This document shows, one piece after another, positions 25,009 to 33,287 of a DNA stretch of 40,173 nucleotides (position 1 is its first letter; each line of letters starts with the position of its first letter). The stretch comes from Bacillota bacterium. Its GTDB lineage: Bacteria; Bacillota; Dethiobacteria; DTU022. Made by a program: the position numbers and the translations under genes. The notes beneath the pieces are model-generated. The model made no database searches and was not told the origin of the DNA. It saw only the letters and a program-made list of their open reading frames with translations. Where the stretch lies: assembly GCA_012510625.1 (NCBI GenBank), contig JAAZHP010000087.1:1-40173 (forward strand), in the 5' to 3' direction.

Positions 25009-25047
25009 ATCTGATTCCCTATACCCCCGCCCTACAACTCGTGAGGG

Positions 25048-26235
25048 TTAAAAATTGTAGTACTTGCGGGGATTTACGCGCACGTCGTATTCCCTTACTT
25101 CAAAATGAAGGTGAACGCCCGTGCTGTTGCCGGTAGTGCCGGCCGTCCCAATGTGCTGGCCGCGTAGCACCTTCTGCCCAACCCCTACTGAAATAGCACT
25201 GAGATGCGCGTAGAGACTGCTGAAGCCCTTCCCGTGGTCAATGATGATGCAATTGCCGTAGCCTCCATACCAGCGGGCCAGGACAACCGTCCCCGACTCC
25301 GCGGCAACCACGCTCCGGCTGCTTATGGGAACGAGATCTATGCCGCCGTGATAGTTGCTCCCGGTACCGCCGCAAACAGGGCAGCCGGACCACGGCTTCC
25401 CCTGGCATGTATGCATGGGGCATTTCCGCCATCCAAACTCGGAGCTGACCCAGTAAGTTCCTGCCAGGGGCGAGCGGAGATAATTAATGCCGGAGCCCCC
25501 GCTTTTCCCAATCAGCTCTAAAATCAGGCGGTCCAGCTGCTCCGCTTCCCGCTCCAGCTCTCGGATCGCTTTCTCCTTGCGGGCGATCTCCTGCTGCAGA
25601 TCCTCCAGCACTATTTTGCGAGAGGCAACCACCCTGCTGACCTCTTCTCGATTGGCCAGGATCCGGCGGCGCATCCCTTCAAGGCGGTTCTTTTTTTCCT
25701 CCAGATCCTGCTTCATGGCCTCTATCCGGTCGCGCTCGGCCCGGATATTCTCCACCAGGGCTTGGTCGTTAGTGGCGATAATCCGGAGATAGTTGAAACG
25801 GTTCAGGAAATCGCTGAATGAAGAGGCTCCCAGAAGAACATCCAGGTAAGAAACATGGCCCCGCTCGTATATGGCTCGCAGACGGCACTTAAAAAGATCT
25901 TCTTTACGGGCCAGCTCTTCTTCCGCAGCTTTCAGTTCAGCTTCAGCCTGGGCAATCTCCTCTTCAGTGACGGTGATATCCCGGTTGATCTTCTCCAGCT
26001 CCGCCTCCAGCTCCCGGATACGGCGGTCAAGCTCGTTCAGCTCCCTTTTTAATGCCTCCTCGTCCTTGCGCTGCTGCTTGAGGCTGCTCTTTTGCTGGCT
26101 AAGCTGCCTGTCGATTTCCTGCTTCTCCTTCTGCTTTTCATCAAGCGTAGAGGCGTAAACCGGCACCACAGCTTCAGCCAGAGTCAGCAGCACTAAAACT
26201 GCTGCCAGAACAACCAGTAGTTTATGATGCCGCAT
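25048..26235 (-). CDS. Secreted coiled-coil murein hydrolase activator with LytM/M23 domain (EnvC/NlpD-like)
   Basis: A 395-residue secreted or anchored protein. The ATG at 26235 has GGGAGGG six bases upstream and leads a signal peptide (about 3-28, ending VYAS). Residues 30-245 form long coiled coils, and 255-395 an M23 peptidase domain. Metal ligands expected for an active enzyme are present: H296 and D300 (HGGID) and H377 in GVHLHFEV, with H344 in YAHLS. It follows ftsX by 38 bases, and the architecture matches FtsEX-controlled hydrolases (EnvC in E. coli, PcsB/CwlO functionally in Firmicutes). Unusual: four cysteines, C272, C277, C285 and C288, sit in a loop just before the HGGID motif. 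Confidence 0.9.
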   Translation of the reverse strand: MRHHKLLVVLAAVLVLLTLAEAVVPVYASTLDEKQKEKQEIDRQLSQQKSSLKQQRKDEEALKRELNELDRRIRELEAELEKINRDITVTEEEIAQAEAELKAAEEELARKEDLFKCRLRAIYERGHVSYLDVLLGASSFSDFLNRFNYLRIIATNDQALVENIRAERDRIEAMKQDLEEKKNRLEGMRRRILANREEVSRVVASRKIVLEDLQQEIARKEKAIRELEREAEQLDRLILELIGKSGGSGINYLRSPLAGTYWVSSEFGWRKCPMHTCQGKPWSGCPVCGGTGSNYHGGIDLVPISSRSVVAAESGTVVLARWYGGYGNCIIIDHGKGFSSLYAHLSAISVGVGQKVLRGQHIGTAGTTGNSTGVHLHFEVREYDVRVNPRKYYNF

Positions 26236-26273
26236 GCAAATCCCTCCCATGGCAGCATAAAGTGGCTCGGCCG

Positions 26274-27158
26274 CTAGACCCGTAAAAACCGGTCCATTGA
26301 AAAAGCGCTCCCCAAAATCCCCAGCCCCGTTCCCAGGGGAATGAGATATTTGCTCAGTTCTACCATGACCAGGGGGAGAGGGACCAGCGTGAGAAACATC
26401 AGGTTGGCCGAAACCCAATCCAGTGAAACCCGGTAGATATAGTAAAGCCCGGCCAAAGGCAGAATAGCCCCGAACAGCCCGATGAGCAGGCCTTCCAGGA
26501 CAAAGGGCCAGCGGATAAACCAGTTCGTCGCGCCCACATATTTCATGATCATGATTTCGCGGCGGCGGATAAATACGGTCATCCTGATCGTGTGAGCAAT
26601 TAGAAATACCGCCGTAACGGCCAAACCGATCATCAGCGCCAGCGCCACCAGCTGCACCGCCCGGGTGGCTTGAAAAAGCCCTTCTACAGTTGCCTTCCCG
26701 TAATCAACCTTGGCCACGGCCGGGTAGCGGGCCAGCTCTTCTGCCACCGCGCCAACCGCCTCCGGGTTATGTGTCCGCAGCTCAAAAGAATCGGGCAGGG
26801 GGTTCTCTTCACTGCCTTCATATCCTTCAACCAAGTCGCCAAGCTTCTCTTTCATCCGGCGCAGAGCTTCGTCCCTGGATACAAAGCGCACCTCGGCCAG
26901 GGCGCTATGAGCGACCAGCCTTTCTCGCAGTTCATTGCGCTCGGCCAAAGTGGCGGTATCTTCTATGTAAACGACGATCTCCACCTGGCTCTTCACACTT
27001 TCGGTGATATGGTTCAGGTTCAGATGCACCAGCATGAAGCCGCCCAGCATAAGCAGGGTCACTACGACCACGCCAATGGAGGCAATGGTCATCCACTTGT
27101 TCCGGTTAAGGCTCCGCAGGGCTTCGCCCCAGGCGTAGAAGAAACCGTTACAAGGCAC
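26274..27158 (-). CDS. ftsX: FtsX, cell-division ABC-transporter-like permease
   Basis: Membrane partner of FtsE. The complex does not transport but transmits ATP hydrolysis to cell-wall hydrolases. I prefer a GTG start at 27158 (294 residues, close to the 296 of Bacillus FtsX) with AAGGGGG nine bases upstream; an ATG 24 bases earlier is possible. The protein has an N-terminal cytoplasmic segment (RSLNRNKWMT), a first membrane helix (about 26-48), an extracellular domain (about 50-160) that would contact the hydrolase, and three further helices in the C-terminal half with the FtsX-type segment IRRREIMIMKYVGATNWFIRWPF. It overlaps ftsE by 11 bases and precedes a LytM protein. Confidence 0.95.
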   Translation of the reverse strand: MPCNGFFYAWGEALRSLNRNKWMTIASIGVVVVTLLMLGGFMLVHLNLNHITESVKSQVEIVVYIEDTATLAERNELRERLVAHSALAEVRFVSRDEALRRMKEKLGDLVEGYEGSEENPLPDSFELRTHNPEAVGAVAEELARYPAVAKVDYGKATVEGLFQATRAVQLVALALMIGLAVTAVFLIAHTIRMTVFIRRREIMIMKYVGATNWFIRWPFVLEGLLIGLFGAILPLAGLYYIYRVSLDWVSANLMFLTLVPLPLVMVELSKYLIPLGTGLGILGSAFSMDRFLRV

Positions 27159-27837
27159 CGGCGGAAACCCCCTTTGCCTCATCTGCAGCCAGTCTCCCCT
27201 TGTCCAGGAGAATAACCCGCTTTTTCAGGAGCTTGACCATTTCGTGATTGTGCGTCGCCACGAGAACGGTGGTGCCGCGAATATTGAAGGAGCGTAGAAT
27301 ATTCATGATTTCATAGGAGTTTTCAGGATCGAGATTGCCGGTGGGCTCATCGGCAATGATCATTGCCGGGCGGTTGATGATGGCCCGCGCCAGGCCGATG
27401 CGCTGCTGCTCGCCCCCTGAAAGGTCGCATACCTTGGCGTTGGCTTTATCAGGCAGCCCCACCAGCTCCAGGACGTAAGGAACCCGGCGCCTGATTTCCC
27501 GGCTTGAAGCACCGGTTACCTGCATGGCAAAAGCAATATTATCAAAAGCGGTGCGATCTTCGAGGAGGCGAAAATCCTGAAAAACCATCCCGATATTGCG
27601 GCGGAGGTAGGGGACCCGGTAGCGGGGCATCCGGGCCAGATCGTGACCGAATACTTTCAAGGTTCCCTTGACCGGGACTATCTCCCGGATAATCAATTTA
27701 AATAATGTCGATTTCCCCGCGCCGCTTGCTCCGATGATAAAGACAAATTCGCCGCGATCAATCTTAAAGTTCAGATCATTCAGGACATAGTCGCCGTTCT
27801 TCTCGTAGCAATAATAAAGCCCCTCGGCTTCTATCAT
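27148..27837 (-). CDS. ftsE: FtsE, cell-division ATP-binding protein
   Basis: ABC-type ATPase of 229 residues that drives FtsX. It shows Walker A GASGAGKST near residue 37, Q-loop in GMVFQDFRLL, signature LSGGEQQR, Walker B MIIADEPTGNLDP and the switch histidine in VATHNHEMV. Length and sequence match the family. The ATG at 27837 has AGAGGAAG eight bases upstream. The preceding 233 bases are AT-rich for this window and carry a TTAACA direct repeat about 20-35 bases before the start, which may bind a PhoP-type regulator. The operon is ftsE-ftsX-LytM hydrolase. Confidence 0.97.
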   Translation of the reverse strand: MIEAEGLYYCYEKNGDYVLNDLNFKIDRGEFVFIIGASGAGKSTLFKLIIREIVPVKGTLKVFGHDLARMPRYRVPYLRRNIGMVFQDFRLLEDRTAFDNIAFAMQVTGASSREIRRRVPYVLELVGLPDKANAKVCDLSGGEQQRIGLARAIINRPAMIIADEPTGNLDPENSYEIMNILRSFNIRGTTVLVATHNHEMVKLLKKRVILLDKGRLAADEAKGVSAGAL

Positions 27838-27856
27838 TTTAAAATCTTCCTCTGGC

Positions 27857-27873
27857 TTAACATAAACTTAACA
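27857..27873 (+). promoter_or_regulatory. PhoP-box-like TTAACA direct repeat before ftsE
   Basis: TTAACA occurs at 27857-27862 and 27868-27873, an 11-base period with a 5-base spacer, matching the Bacillus PhoP tandem TT(A/T)ACA arrangement. It lies on the strand opposite to ftsE, close to the start codon, a position that would suit repression if functional. Confidence 0.4.
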
Positions 27874-28070
27874 TTTTCAAACATTATTCGACACGAGAAG
27901 GCTTATTCCTGCTATAGCCTTTAAGAAATATTAAGTTTTTCCAGGAAAATTATGGCTGGGCAGAGCTTCTTTGTGAAATATGAGGTATGGTAGAGGAAAG
28001 CAGTACTTAATGGCAAATTTATCCGGATTTAGTCATTTCCAAGGAGCTGATTTCAAGCCCCGTTTGACCC

Positions 28071-28943
28071 TTAGCGACGGTTCTCAATTTCCCTGAAACC
28101 TTCACCGTGCACTTCACCGGCATTGCCGATGATAACAAAGGCCGCCGGATCATGTTCATAAACCAGCTCTTTTAACTGGGTTACCTGGGGCCTGGTAACA
28201 ACGCAAAGCAATATTTCCTTCTCTTCGCCGGTATAGCCGCCCCGCCCGGCCAATCTGGTAACACCCCGGTCCAAATCATGGAGCAGCCGGCGGTTGATCT
28301 CTTCACCTTTAACGGTAATGATGATAACGGCTTTCGCCGTGCCAAATCCCTCCTGCACCAGGTCAACCACCCATGTGCTGACAAAGAGCGAGAGCACAGC
28401 ATACATGGCCGCCTCGCCCCCGAAAACAAAAACGGCCAGCCCGATCACTGCCAGATCGCTTCCCAAAAGCCCCTGCCCGGCAGTCAAACCCGTTATCCGG
28501 TTCAGGATCAGCGAAAAGAGGGCTGTCCCCCCAGTGGAGCCGCGGCAGCGAAATACCAGGCCCAAACCCAGGCCCATGATCACTCCGCCGTAAACCGCCG
28601 CCAGCAGTGGATCTTGAGTTGCCGCCGGCAGGTATGGAGCCGTAGCCTCAATGGCCAGGGAAAAAAAGAAGGTTCCCAGCAGGCTGCGGATGACCACGGC
28701 CGGACCCAAAATGAACCAGGCGGCAATAAAAAGAGGCAGGTTCAACGCCGCCACGGTTAAACCTGCCGGTATGCCAAATAAGTGAAAAAAAATAACTCCC
28801 AGGCCGCTGATGCCCCCGGCAGCAAGGCGATGGGGAATTAAAAATAGATTCATCCCCGCCGCCATAATCAGCGAACCCAAAAGAATGCCCAGCGAAGGAG
28901 CTGCCTTATTTATTAAGAAACTGAAAATCCGATTTTTACTCAT
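28071..28943 (-). CDS. YitT-family membrane protein (DUF161 plus DUF2179)
   Basis: A 290-residue protein with five or six hydrophobic helices in the first 200 residues, including GILLGSLIMAAGMNLFLIPHRLAAGGISGLG, and a soluble C-terminal DUF2179-like domain (about 215-285: AVIIITVKGEEINRRLLHDLDRGVTRL...). The molecular function of the family is not settled. The ATG at 28943 overlaps the end of prfB by eight bases (ATGAGTAA), so expression is likely coupled to prfB. The ribosome binding site is weak (GGAAGA). Paralogues are common in Bacilli and Clostridia. I see nothing broken in it. Confidence 0.9.
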   Translation of the reverse strand: MSKNRIFSFLINKAAPSLGILLGSLIMAAGMNLFLIPHRLAAGGISGLGVIFFHLFGIPAGLTVAALNLPLFIAAWFILGPAVVIRSLLGTFFFSLAIEATAPYLPAATQDPLLAAVYGGVIMGLGLGLVFRCRGSTGGTALFSLILNRITGLTAGQGLLGSDLAVIGLAVFVFGGEAAMYAVLSLFVSTWVVDLVQEGFGTAKAVIIITVKGEEINRRLLHDLDRGVTRLAGRGGYTGEEKEILLCVVTRPQVTQLKELVYEHDPAAFVIIGNAGEVHGEGFREIENRR

Positions 28944-30085
28944 TTGCAGTCTTCCGTTCCAGGGAGTTTACGTTTTCATTGCGTTGCTTCAACTGCCAGC
29001 GCAGAAAAGCTTCAATAAAGGGATCCAGCGCCCCATCCATTACCGCATCAACCTGTCCGCTCTCCACACCGGTACGGTGATCTTTAACCAGGGTAAAAGG
29101 ATGGAAGACATAGGTGCGAATCTGGCTGCCCCAGGCGATCTCTTTCTGGAAGCCGCGCAGGGCGGAGAGCTCCGCCGCCTGCTCGCGGCGCTGTATCTCT
29201 GCCAGGCGGGCTTGCAGGATGCGCAGGGCTTGCTGCCGGTTGCTATGCTGGGAACGGTTGTTCTGGCAGGTGACCACCAGGCCGGTGGGCAGGTGCGTTA
29301 TGCGCACCGCCGAATCGGTTTTGTTGACATGCTGCCCTCCGGCGCCGCTGGAGCGAAAAGTATCGATGCGCAGCTCATCGGGATTAATCTCGTATTCCCC
29401 TTCCTCCAGTTCAGGAATGACATCGACGGAGGCAAATGAGGTATGGCGCCGCCTGGAAGCATCGAAGGGAGATATCCGGATGAGCCGGTGAACTCCTTTC
29501 TCGGCCTGCAGGTAGCCGTAAGCGCCGTGCCCGCGTACAATAAGCGTCGCGCTCTTCAGGCCGGCCTCGTCTCCCGGGAGGAGGTCGACCAGTTCCACCT
29601 CCCAGCCCTTCTGATCGGCCCAGCGGGTATACATCCGCAGCAGCATTTCAGCCCAGTCCTGTGATTCCAGTCCGCCGGCCCCCGGGTGGATGGAGAGAAT
29701 AGCGTCATTAAAATCATATTCGCCGCCAAAAAGTGTCTCCAGCTCAAGTCTTTCCAGAAGCCGGGCGCTCTCTTCCAGCCCGGCGCCTGCTTCCCGGAGC
29801 GCCTCCTGGCCGTCTGCGGGATCTTCACTGGCCAGCTCCAGCAGCACCTCAATCTCTTCCAGTCGCGCTTCCAGATCCTGCAGCGGGCGCAGTTGCTCGC
29901 GCAAAGCGCCCAACTCTTTCATGAACTCCTGGGCCCGCGCGCCCTCTTTCCAGAGAGCGGGATCGGATGCCTTCTGCTCGGCTTCCTTTAAAAGGGCTGC
30001 CTTGCGGGCATACTCAAAGCGAAGCCCCCATTTCCTGAAAGCGCTTCCGCTGCCGGGCCAGCGCTTCGCTATATTCTTTCAGCAT
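28936..30085 (-). CDS. prfB: Peptide chain release factor 2, with +1 programmed frameshift
   Basis: RF2 recognises UAA and UGA stop codons and triggers peptide release. Translation starts at the ATG at 30085 (AAAGGTGAGG upstream) and reads 23 codons to CTT followed by an in-frame TGA at 30016-30014. A +1 shift on CTTTGA then continues from 30015 for 359 more residues, 382 in all. A GGGGG run five bases before the CTT can serve as the internal Shine-Dalgarno that stimulates shifting. The RF2-specific SPF tripeptide (RISPFDASRRR) and the catalytic GGQ (SSGAGGQHVNKTDSAVR) are present. The frameshift is the known autoregulatory device of prfB, so this is not a pseudogene. It follows secA by 76 bases. 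Confidence 0.95.
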
Positions 30086-30161
30086 TAAACCTCACCTTTC
30101 TTTTCCTAGATTTTTTAACACTCTGCTCTTTAGACCAATCTGCGTCCGGGCTCAGGCAGGA

Positions 30162-33152
30162 TCAGGCGCCGCAGCACTTTTTATACTTTTTACCGCTGCC
30201 GCAGGGGCATGGCGCGTTTCTGCCGATCTTTTCCCCCGCCGTAACGGGCTGACGCTTCGCAGGGGCGGTTCCGGCGGGTGAGGCTTCGCCTCTCCCGGCT
30301 CTTACGCCGCTTCCCTGAGCGCTCTCCTGCAACCGCGGGCGGATCGCGGCGGCCGGGCCGTAAGCGGCGCGGCGGCGAGGGGGCGCGGCCACGCGGGCCA
30401 TATAAATTCCGCGGACAACCTCCTCCTGAATTGTCCGGATCATCCCCTCAAACATCTCGAAACTCTCCAGGCGGTATTCCACAAGGGGGTCTCTCTGCCC
30501 GTAAGCCCGCAAATTAATCTCCTGGCGCAGCTGGTGCATCTCGTCAATATAATACATCCAATGCCGGTCCACCGTGCGCAGCAGGATTACCCGTTCCAGT
30601 TCGCGCATAATCCCGGCACCGAGTTCCTTTTCGCGGTACTCGTAAAAAGCGCGGGCTTCATCGAGAAGAAGCCGCTTTACCTCCTCCCGCCCCAGTTCCA
30701 GGACCATGGGTACGGTTATCTTGCCCTTGCGCAAAAAGGAATTTTCACCCGCCTGCAGCAGGGCACGGGCTGCCGGTTCTTCGAGAAAGTCCTGCTCCTG
30801 GAAATAGGTGTCCAGTTCGCGCGAGATTACCTCCTCTACCATGTCCAGGATGGCCTGGCGCATATCCATGCCCTCCAGGACCTGCCTGCGCTGTCCATAG
30901 ATCACCTCGCGCTGCTTGTTGAGAACATCGTCATACTCAAGCAGGTGGCGGCGTATTTCAAAGTTGCGCGATTCCACCCTTTTCTGGGCTTGCTCGATGG
31001 CCCTGCTTACCAGGGGATGTTCAATGGGGACATCCTCTTCAAAGCCGAAGCGCTCCATCAGGGAAGCAATATTGTCCGCGCCGAAAAGGCGCATGAGGTC
31101 GTCTTCCAGTGAGACTACAAACTGCGATGAACCGGGGTCCCCCTGCCGGCCGGAGCGGCCGCGCAGCTGATTGTCAATGCGCCTGCTTTCATGGCGCTCG
31201 GTGCCGAGCACGTGCAGGCCGCCCAGGGCAATAACCTCCTTGCGCTCCTGCTCCACCAGGCGGTTGGCTTCCGCCATCAAAACCCGCCGCCTTTTTTCCC
31301 ATTCTTGCTGCCGCTCCGGGTCAAGCTCATGCTCCTTCGCCCCAAACTCTTTCTCCAGCCGCTGCTTGACCTGGAATTCCGGGTTTCCCCCGAGAATGAT
31401 ATCGGTGCCCCGGCCGGCCATGTTGGTCGAAATGGTAACCGCTCCTTTACGCCCGGCCTGGGCAATGATCTGCGCTTCGCGGGAATGGTTCACCGCATTA
31501 AGCACCTCGTGAGGAATTCCCCGCCGCTTGAGCATCCGGCTGAGCATCTCCGACTTCTCCACGGAAATGGTCCCTACCAGGACCGGCTGCCCCAGGGCGT
31601 GGCGCCGCTCGATCTCATCCACGGCTGCCTGGAACTTGGACCGTTCGCTCTTGTAGACAAGGTCAGGCAACTCCTCCCGGATGAGCGGCCGGTTGGTGGG
31701 AATGACCACCACATCCATACCGTAGATTTTACGGAATTCTTCCTCTTCTGTAGCAGCCGTGCCGGTCATCCCGGCCACTTTCTCGTACATCCGGAAATAG
31801 TTCTGAAAAGTAATAGAAGCGACGGTGCGGGTGTCGGCCTGCACCTCTACTTTCTCCTTGGCCTCGATGGCCTGATGCAGCCCTTCGGAGTAGCGCCGTC
31901 CCCACATGAGGCGGCCGGTGAACTCGTCCACGATAACCACCTTGCCGTCCTGCACCACGTAATCCACATCTTTTTCATAGAGAGAGTATGCTTTCAGCAA
32001 CTGGTGAATGCAGTGCAACTGCTCGCCGGCGCCGCTTTCATCTTCTTCGCCCATGCTCTCTGACGCGGCAGCTTCCGGGGCCGCCTCGAAGCCGAGGAGC
32101 CGGGCCATTTCCGGGTTGCCCCGAACCAGCTCCCGGTAGCCCTGCTGGGAGATGGTAACGGCCCGCGTAATCTCGTCGATGGTAAAGTAAAGCTGTTCGT
32201 CAAACTGGGCCATCTTTTTCTCGGTCATCAGGATCTGCTTGATCCGCTCCACCAGCTTCTCCATGCCCCGCTCCTTGATCAACTTGAGCAGATTTTTATT
32301 TCTTGGAGCGCCGCGGCGGACCAGCAGCAGTTTTTCGGCGGCATCCTCTTTGTCTCCCTGCTCCAGCAGTTCCCGGGCCTCTTTCAACAGCTCAGCAACC
32401 AGCCGGTTCTGTTTCCGCAGCAGCTGCTCTACATCGCCGCGGAAGCGGTTGTATTCCTGTCTTGTCTCCAGGCGGCTGCTGATAATGAGCGGTGTCCGGG
32501 CTTCGTCGATGAGGATGCTGTCCACCTCGTCAACAATGGCATAGTGGAGCTCTCTTTGAACCAGTTCCTCCTGGTAAAGAGCCATGTTGTCGCGCAGGTA
32601 GTCAAAACCGAGCTCGTTATTGGTGGCGTAGACAATATCCGCCCGGTAAGCCTGCTGCCGCTCCCTTGGGGTGAGGTCATGGACGACCAGCCCCACCGTA
32701 AGGCCGAGGAGCTTGTAGATGGGCCCCATCCATTCGCTGTCGCGGCGGGCCAGGTAGTCGTTTACCGTAACTATATGCGTCCCCTTGCCGCTCAGGCTGT
32801 TCAGGTAGGCGGGCATCGTCGCCACCAGCGTCTTCCCCTCACCGGTCTTCATCTCGGCAATGCGTCCCTGGTGCAAGACAATGCCGCCGAGGACCTGGAC
32901 ATCATAGGGGCGCATCCCCACGGTGCGCTTCGCCGCTTCCCGCACCAGGGCAAAGGCTTCCGGGAGCAGCTCTTCCAGGCTTTCACCCAGGCCCAGCCGC
33001 TCTTTCAAGCGGGCGGTCCTCTCCGGAAAATCAGCCCGGGCCAGCGCCTCCATCTGCCCCTCCAGGGCATTGACCTGTTCCACTATTTTCCACAGGCGGC
33101 GCACCTCTCTTTCGTTGGAGCCGCCAAAGATCTTCTGCAGGAGCCCGGCCAT
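30162..33152 (-). CDS. secA: SecA, preprotein translocase ATPase, with a large NBD1 insertion
   Basis: The motor that drives secreted proteins through SecYEG. The ATG at 33152 has AGAGGTG seven bases upstream; 996 residues. Walker A MKTGEGKT, Walker B DEVDSILIDEARTPLI, the FTGR-containing block, TNMAGRGTDI and QLRGRSGRQGDPG are intact. A C-terminal zinc-binding tail CPCGSGKKYKKCC follows a basic, proline-rich linker. The protein is about 155 residues longer than Bacillus SecA (841). Most of the excess is an insertion of about 95 residues at roughly 237-322 in the first nucleotide-binding domain, rich in charged helices, plus an acidic patch near 357-377 and the long linker. It lies upstream of prfB as in Bacillus. 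Confidence 0.97.
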   Translation of the reverse strand: MAGLLQKIFGGSNEREVRRLWKIVEQVNALEGQMEALARADFPERTARLKERLGLGESLEELLPEAFALVREAAKRTVGMRPYDVQVLGGIVLHQGRIAEMKTGEGKTLVATMPAYLNSLSGKGTHIVTVNDYLARRDSEWMGPIYKLLGLTVGLVVHDLTPRERQQAYRADIVYATNNELGFDYLRDNMALYQEELVQRELHYAIVDEVDSILIDEARTPLIISSRLETRQEYNRFRGDVEQLLRKQNRLVAELLKEARELLEQGDKEDAAEKLLLVRRGAPRNKNLLKLIKERGMEKLVERIKQILMTEKKMAQFDEQLYFTIDEITRAVTISQQGYRELVRGNPEMARLLGFEAAPEAAASESMGEEDESGAGEQLHCIHQLLKAYSLYEKDVDYVVQDGKVVIVDEFTGRLMWGRRYSEGLHQAIEAKEKVEVQADTRTVASITFQNYFRMYEKVAGMTGTAATEEEEFRKIYGMDVVVIPTNRPLIREELPDLVYKSERSKFQAAVDEIERRHALGQPVLVGTISVEKSEMLSRMLKRRGIPHEVLNAVNHSREAQIIAQAGRKGAVTISTNMAGRGTDIILGGNPEFQVKQRLEKEFGAKEHELDPERQQEWEKRRRVLMAEANRLVEQERKEVIALGGLHVLGTERHESRRIDNQLRGRSGRQGDPGSSQFVVSLEDDLMRLFGADNIASLMERFGFEEDVPIEHPLVSRAIEQAQKRVESRNFEIRRHLLEYDDVLNKQREVIYGQRRQVLEGMDMRQAILDMVEEVISRELDTYFQEQDFLEEPAARALLQAGENSFLRKGKITVPMVLELGREEVKRLLLDEARAFYEYREKELGAGIMRELERVILLRTVDRHWMYYIDEMHQLRQEINLRAYGQRDPLVEYRLESFEMFEGMIRTIQEEVVRGIYMARVAAPPRRRAAYGPAAAIRPRLQESAQGSGVRAGRGEASPAGTAPAKRQPVTAGEKIGRNAPCPCGSGKKYKKCCGA

Positions 33153-33188
33153 TGGGCACACCTCTTTTCTTCATTTAACAGCGATCTG

Positions 33189-33212
33189 AAAAAAGGAACC
33201 CCGCGGTTCCTT
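33189..33212 (-). terminator. Rho-independent terminator-like hairpin just upstream of secA
   Basis: AAGGAACC and GGTTCCTT form a perfect 8-bp stem with a 4-base loop, followed on the minus strand by six T. It ends about 35 bases before the secA ATG. It can end transcription from the upstream gene or act in the secA leader. Confidence 0.7.
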
Positions 33213-33224
33213 ATGCGCAGTCTT

Positions 33225-33230
33225 ATTTTA
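33225..33230 (-). promoter_or_regulatory. Candidate extended -10 upstream of the secA hairpin
   Basis: Minus-strand TGGTAAAAT forms an extended -10 (TAAAAT, 33230-33225). Transcription would start only a few bases before the hairpin at 33212-33189, so the hairpin would be at the very 5' end of the secA mRNA. The -35 is weak (TTGTTT at 18 bases). Confidence 0.35.
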
Positions 33231-33287
33231 CCATAGGGAAGCTTCAAAAAACAAGCCTGCCCGCGCGAGGCTCAAAAATGGAGAGAG

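Larger units (their letters stand above)
24526..25047. other. Gene-free stretch holding several palindromic dispersed repeats
   Basis: No frame on either strand shows a convincing gene between ctpA and the murein hydrolase gene. The stretch contains a GAAGTCAGGGATCAGAAGTC tract (24640-24665), a 111-bp element with terminal inverted repeats (24725-24835), a GC-rich palindrome (24945-24966) and a 29-bp palindrome (24980-25008). It separates the ftsEX-hydrolase unit from ctpA and probably contains their transcription boundary, but I see no classical terminator with a T-run in the correct direction. Confidence 0.7.

Noticed and set aside
30014..30016. In-frame TGA in prfB as a sign of a pseudogene
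   Set aside because: CTTTGA at codon 23-24 is the conserved programmed +1 frameshift site of prfB; the downstream frame is intact.
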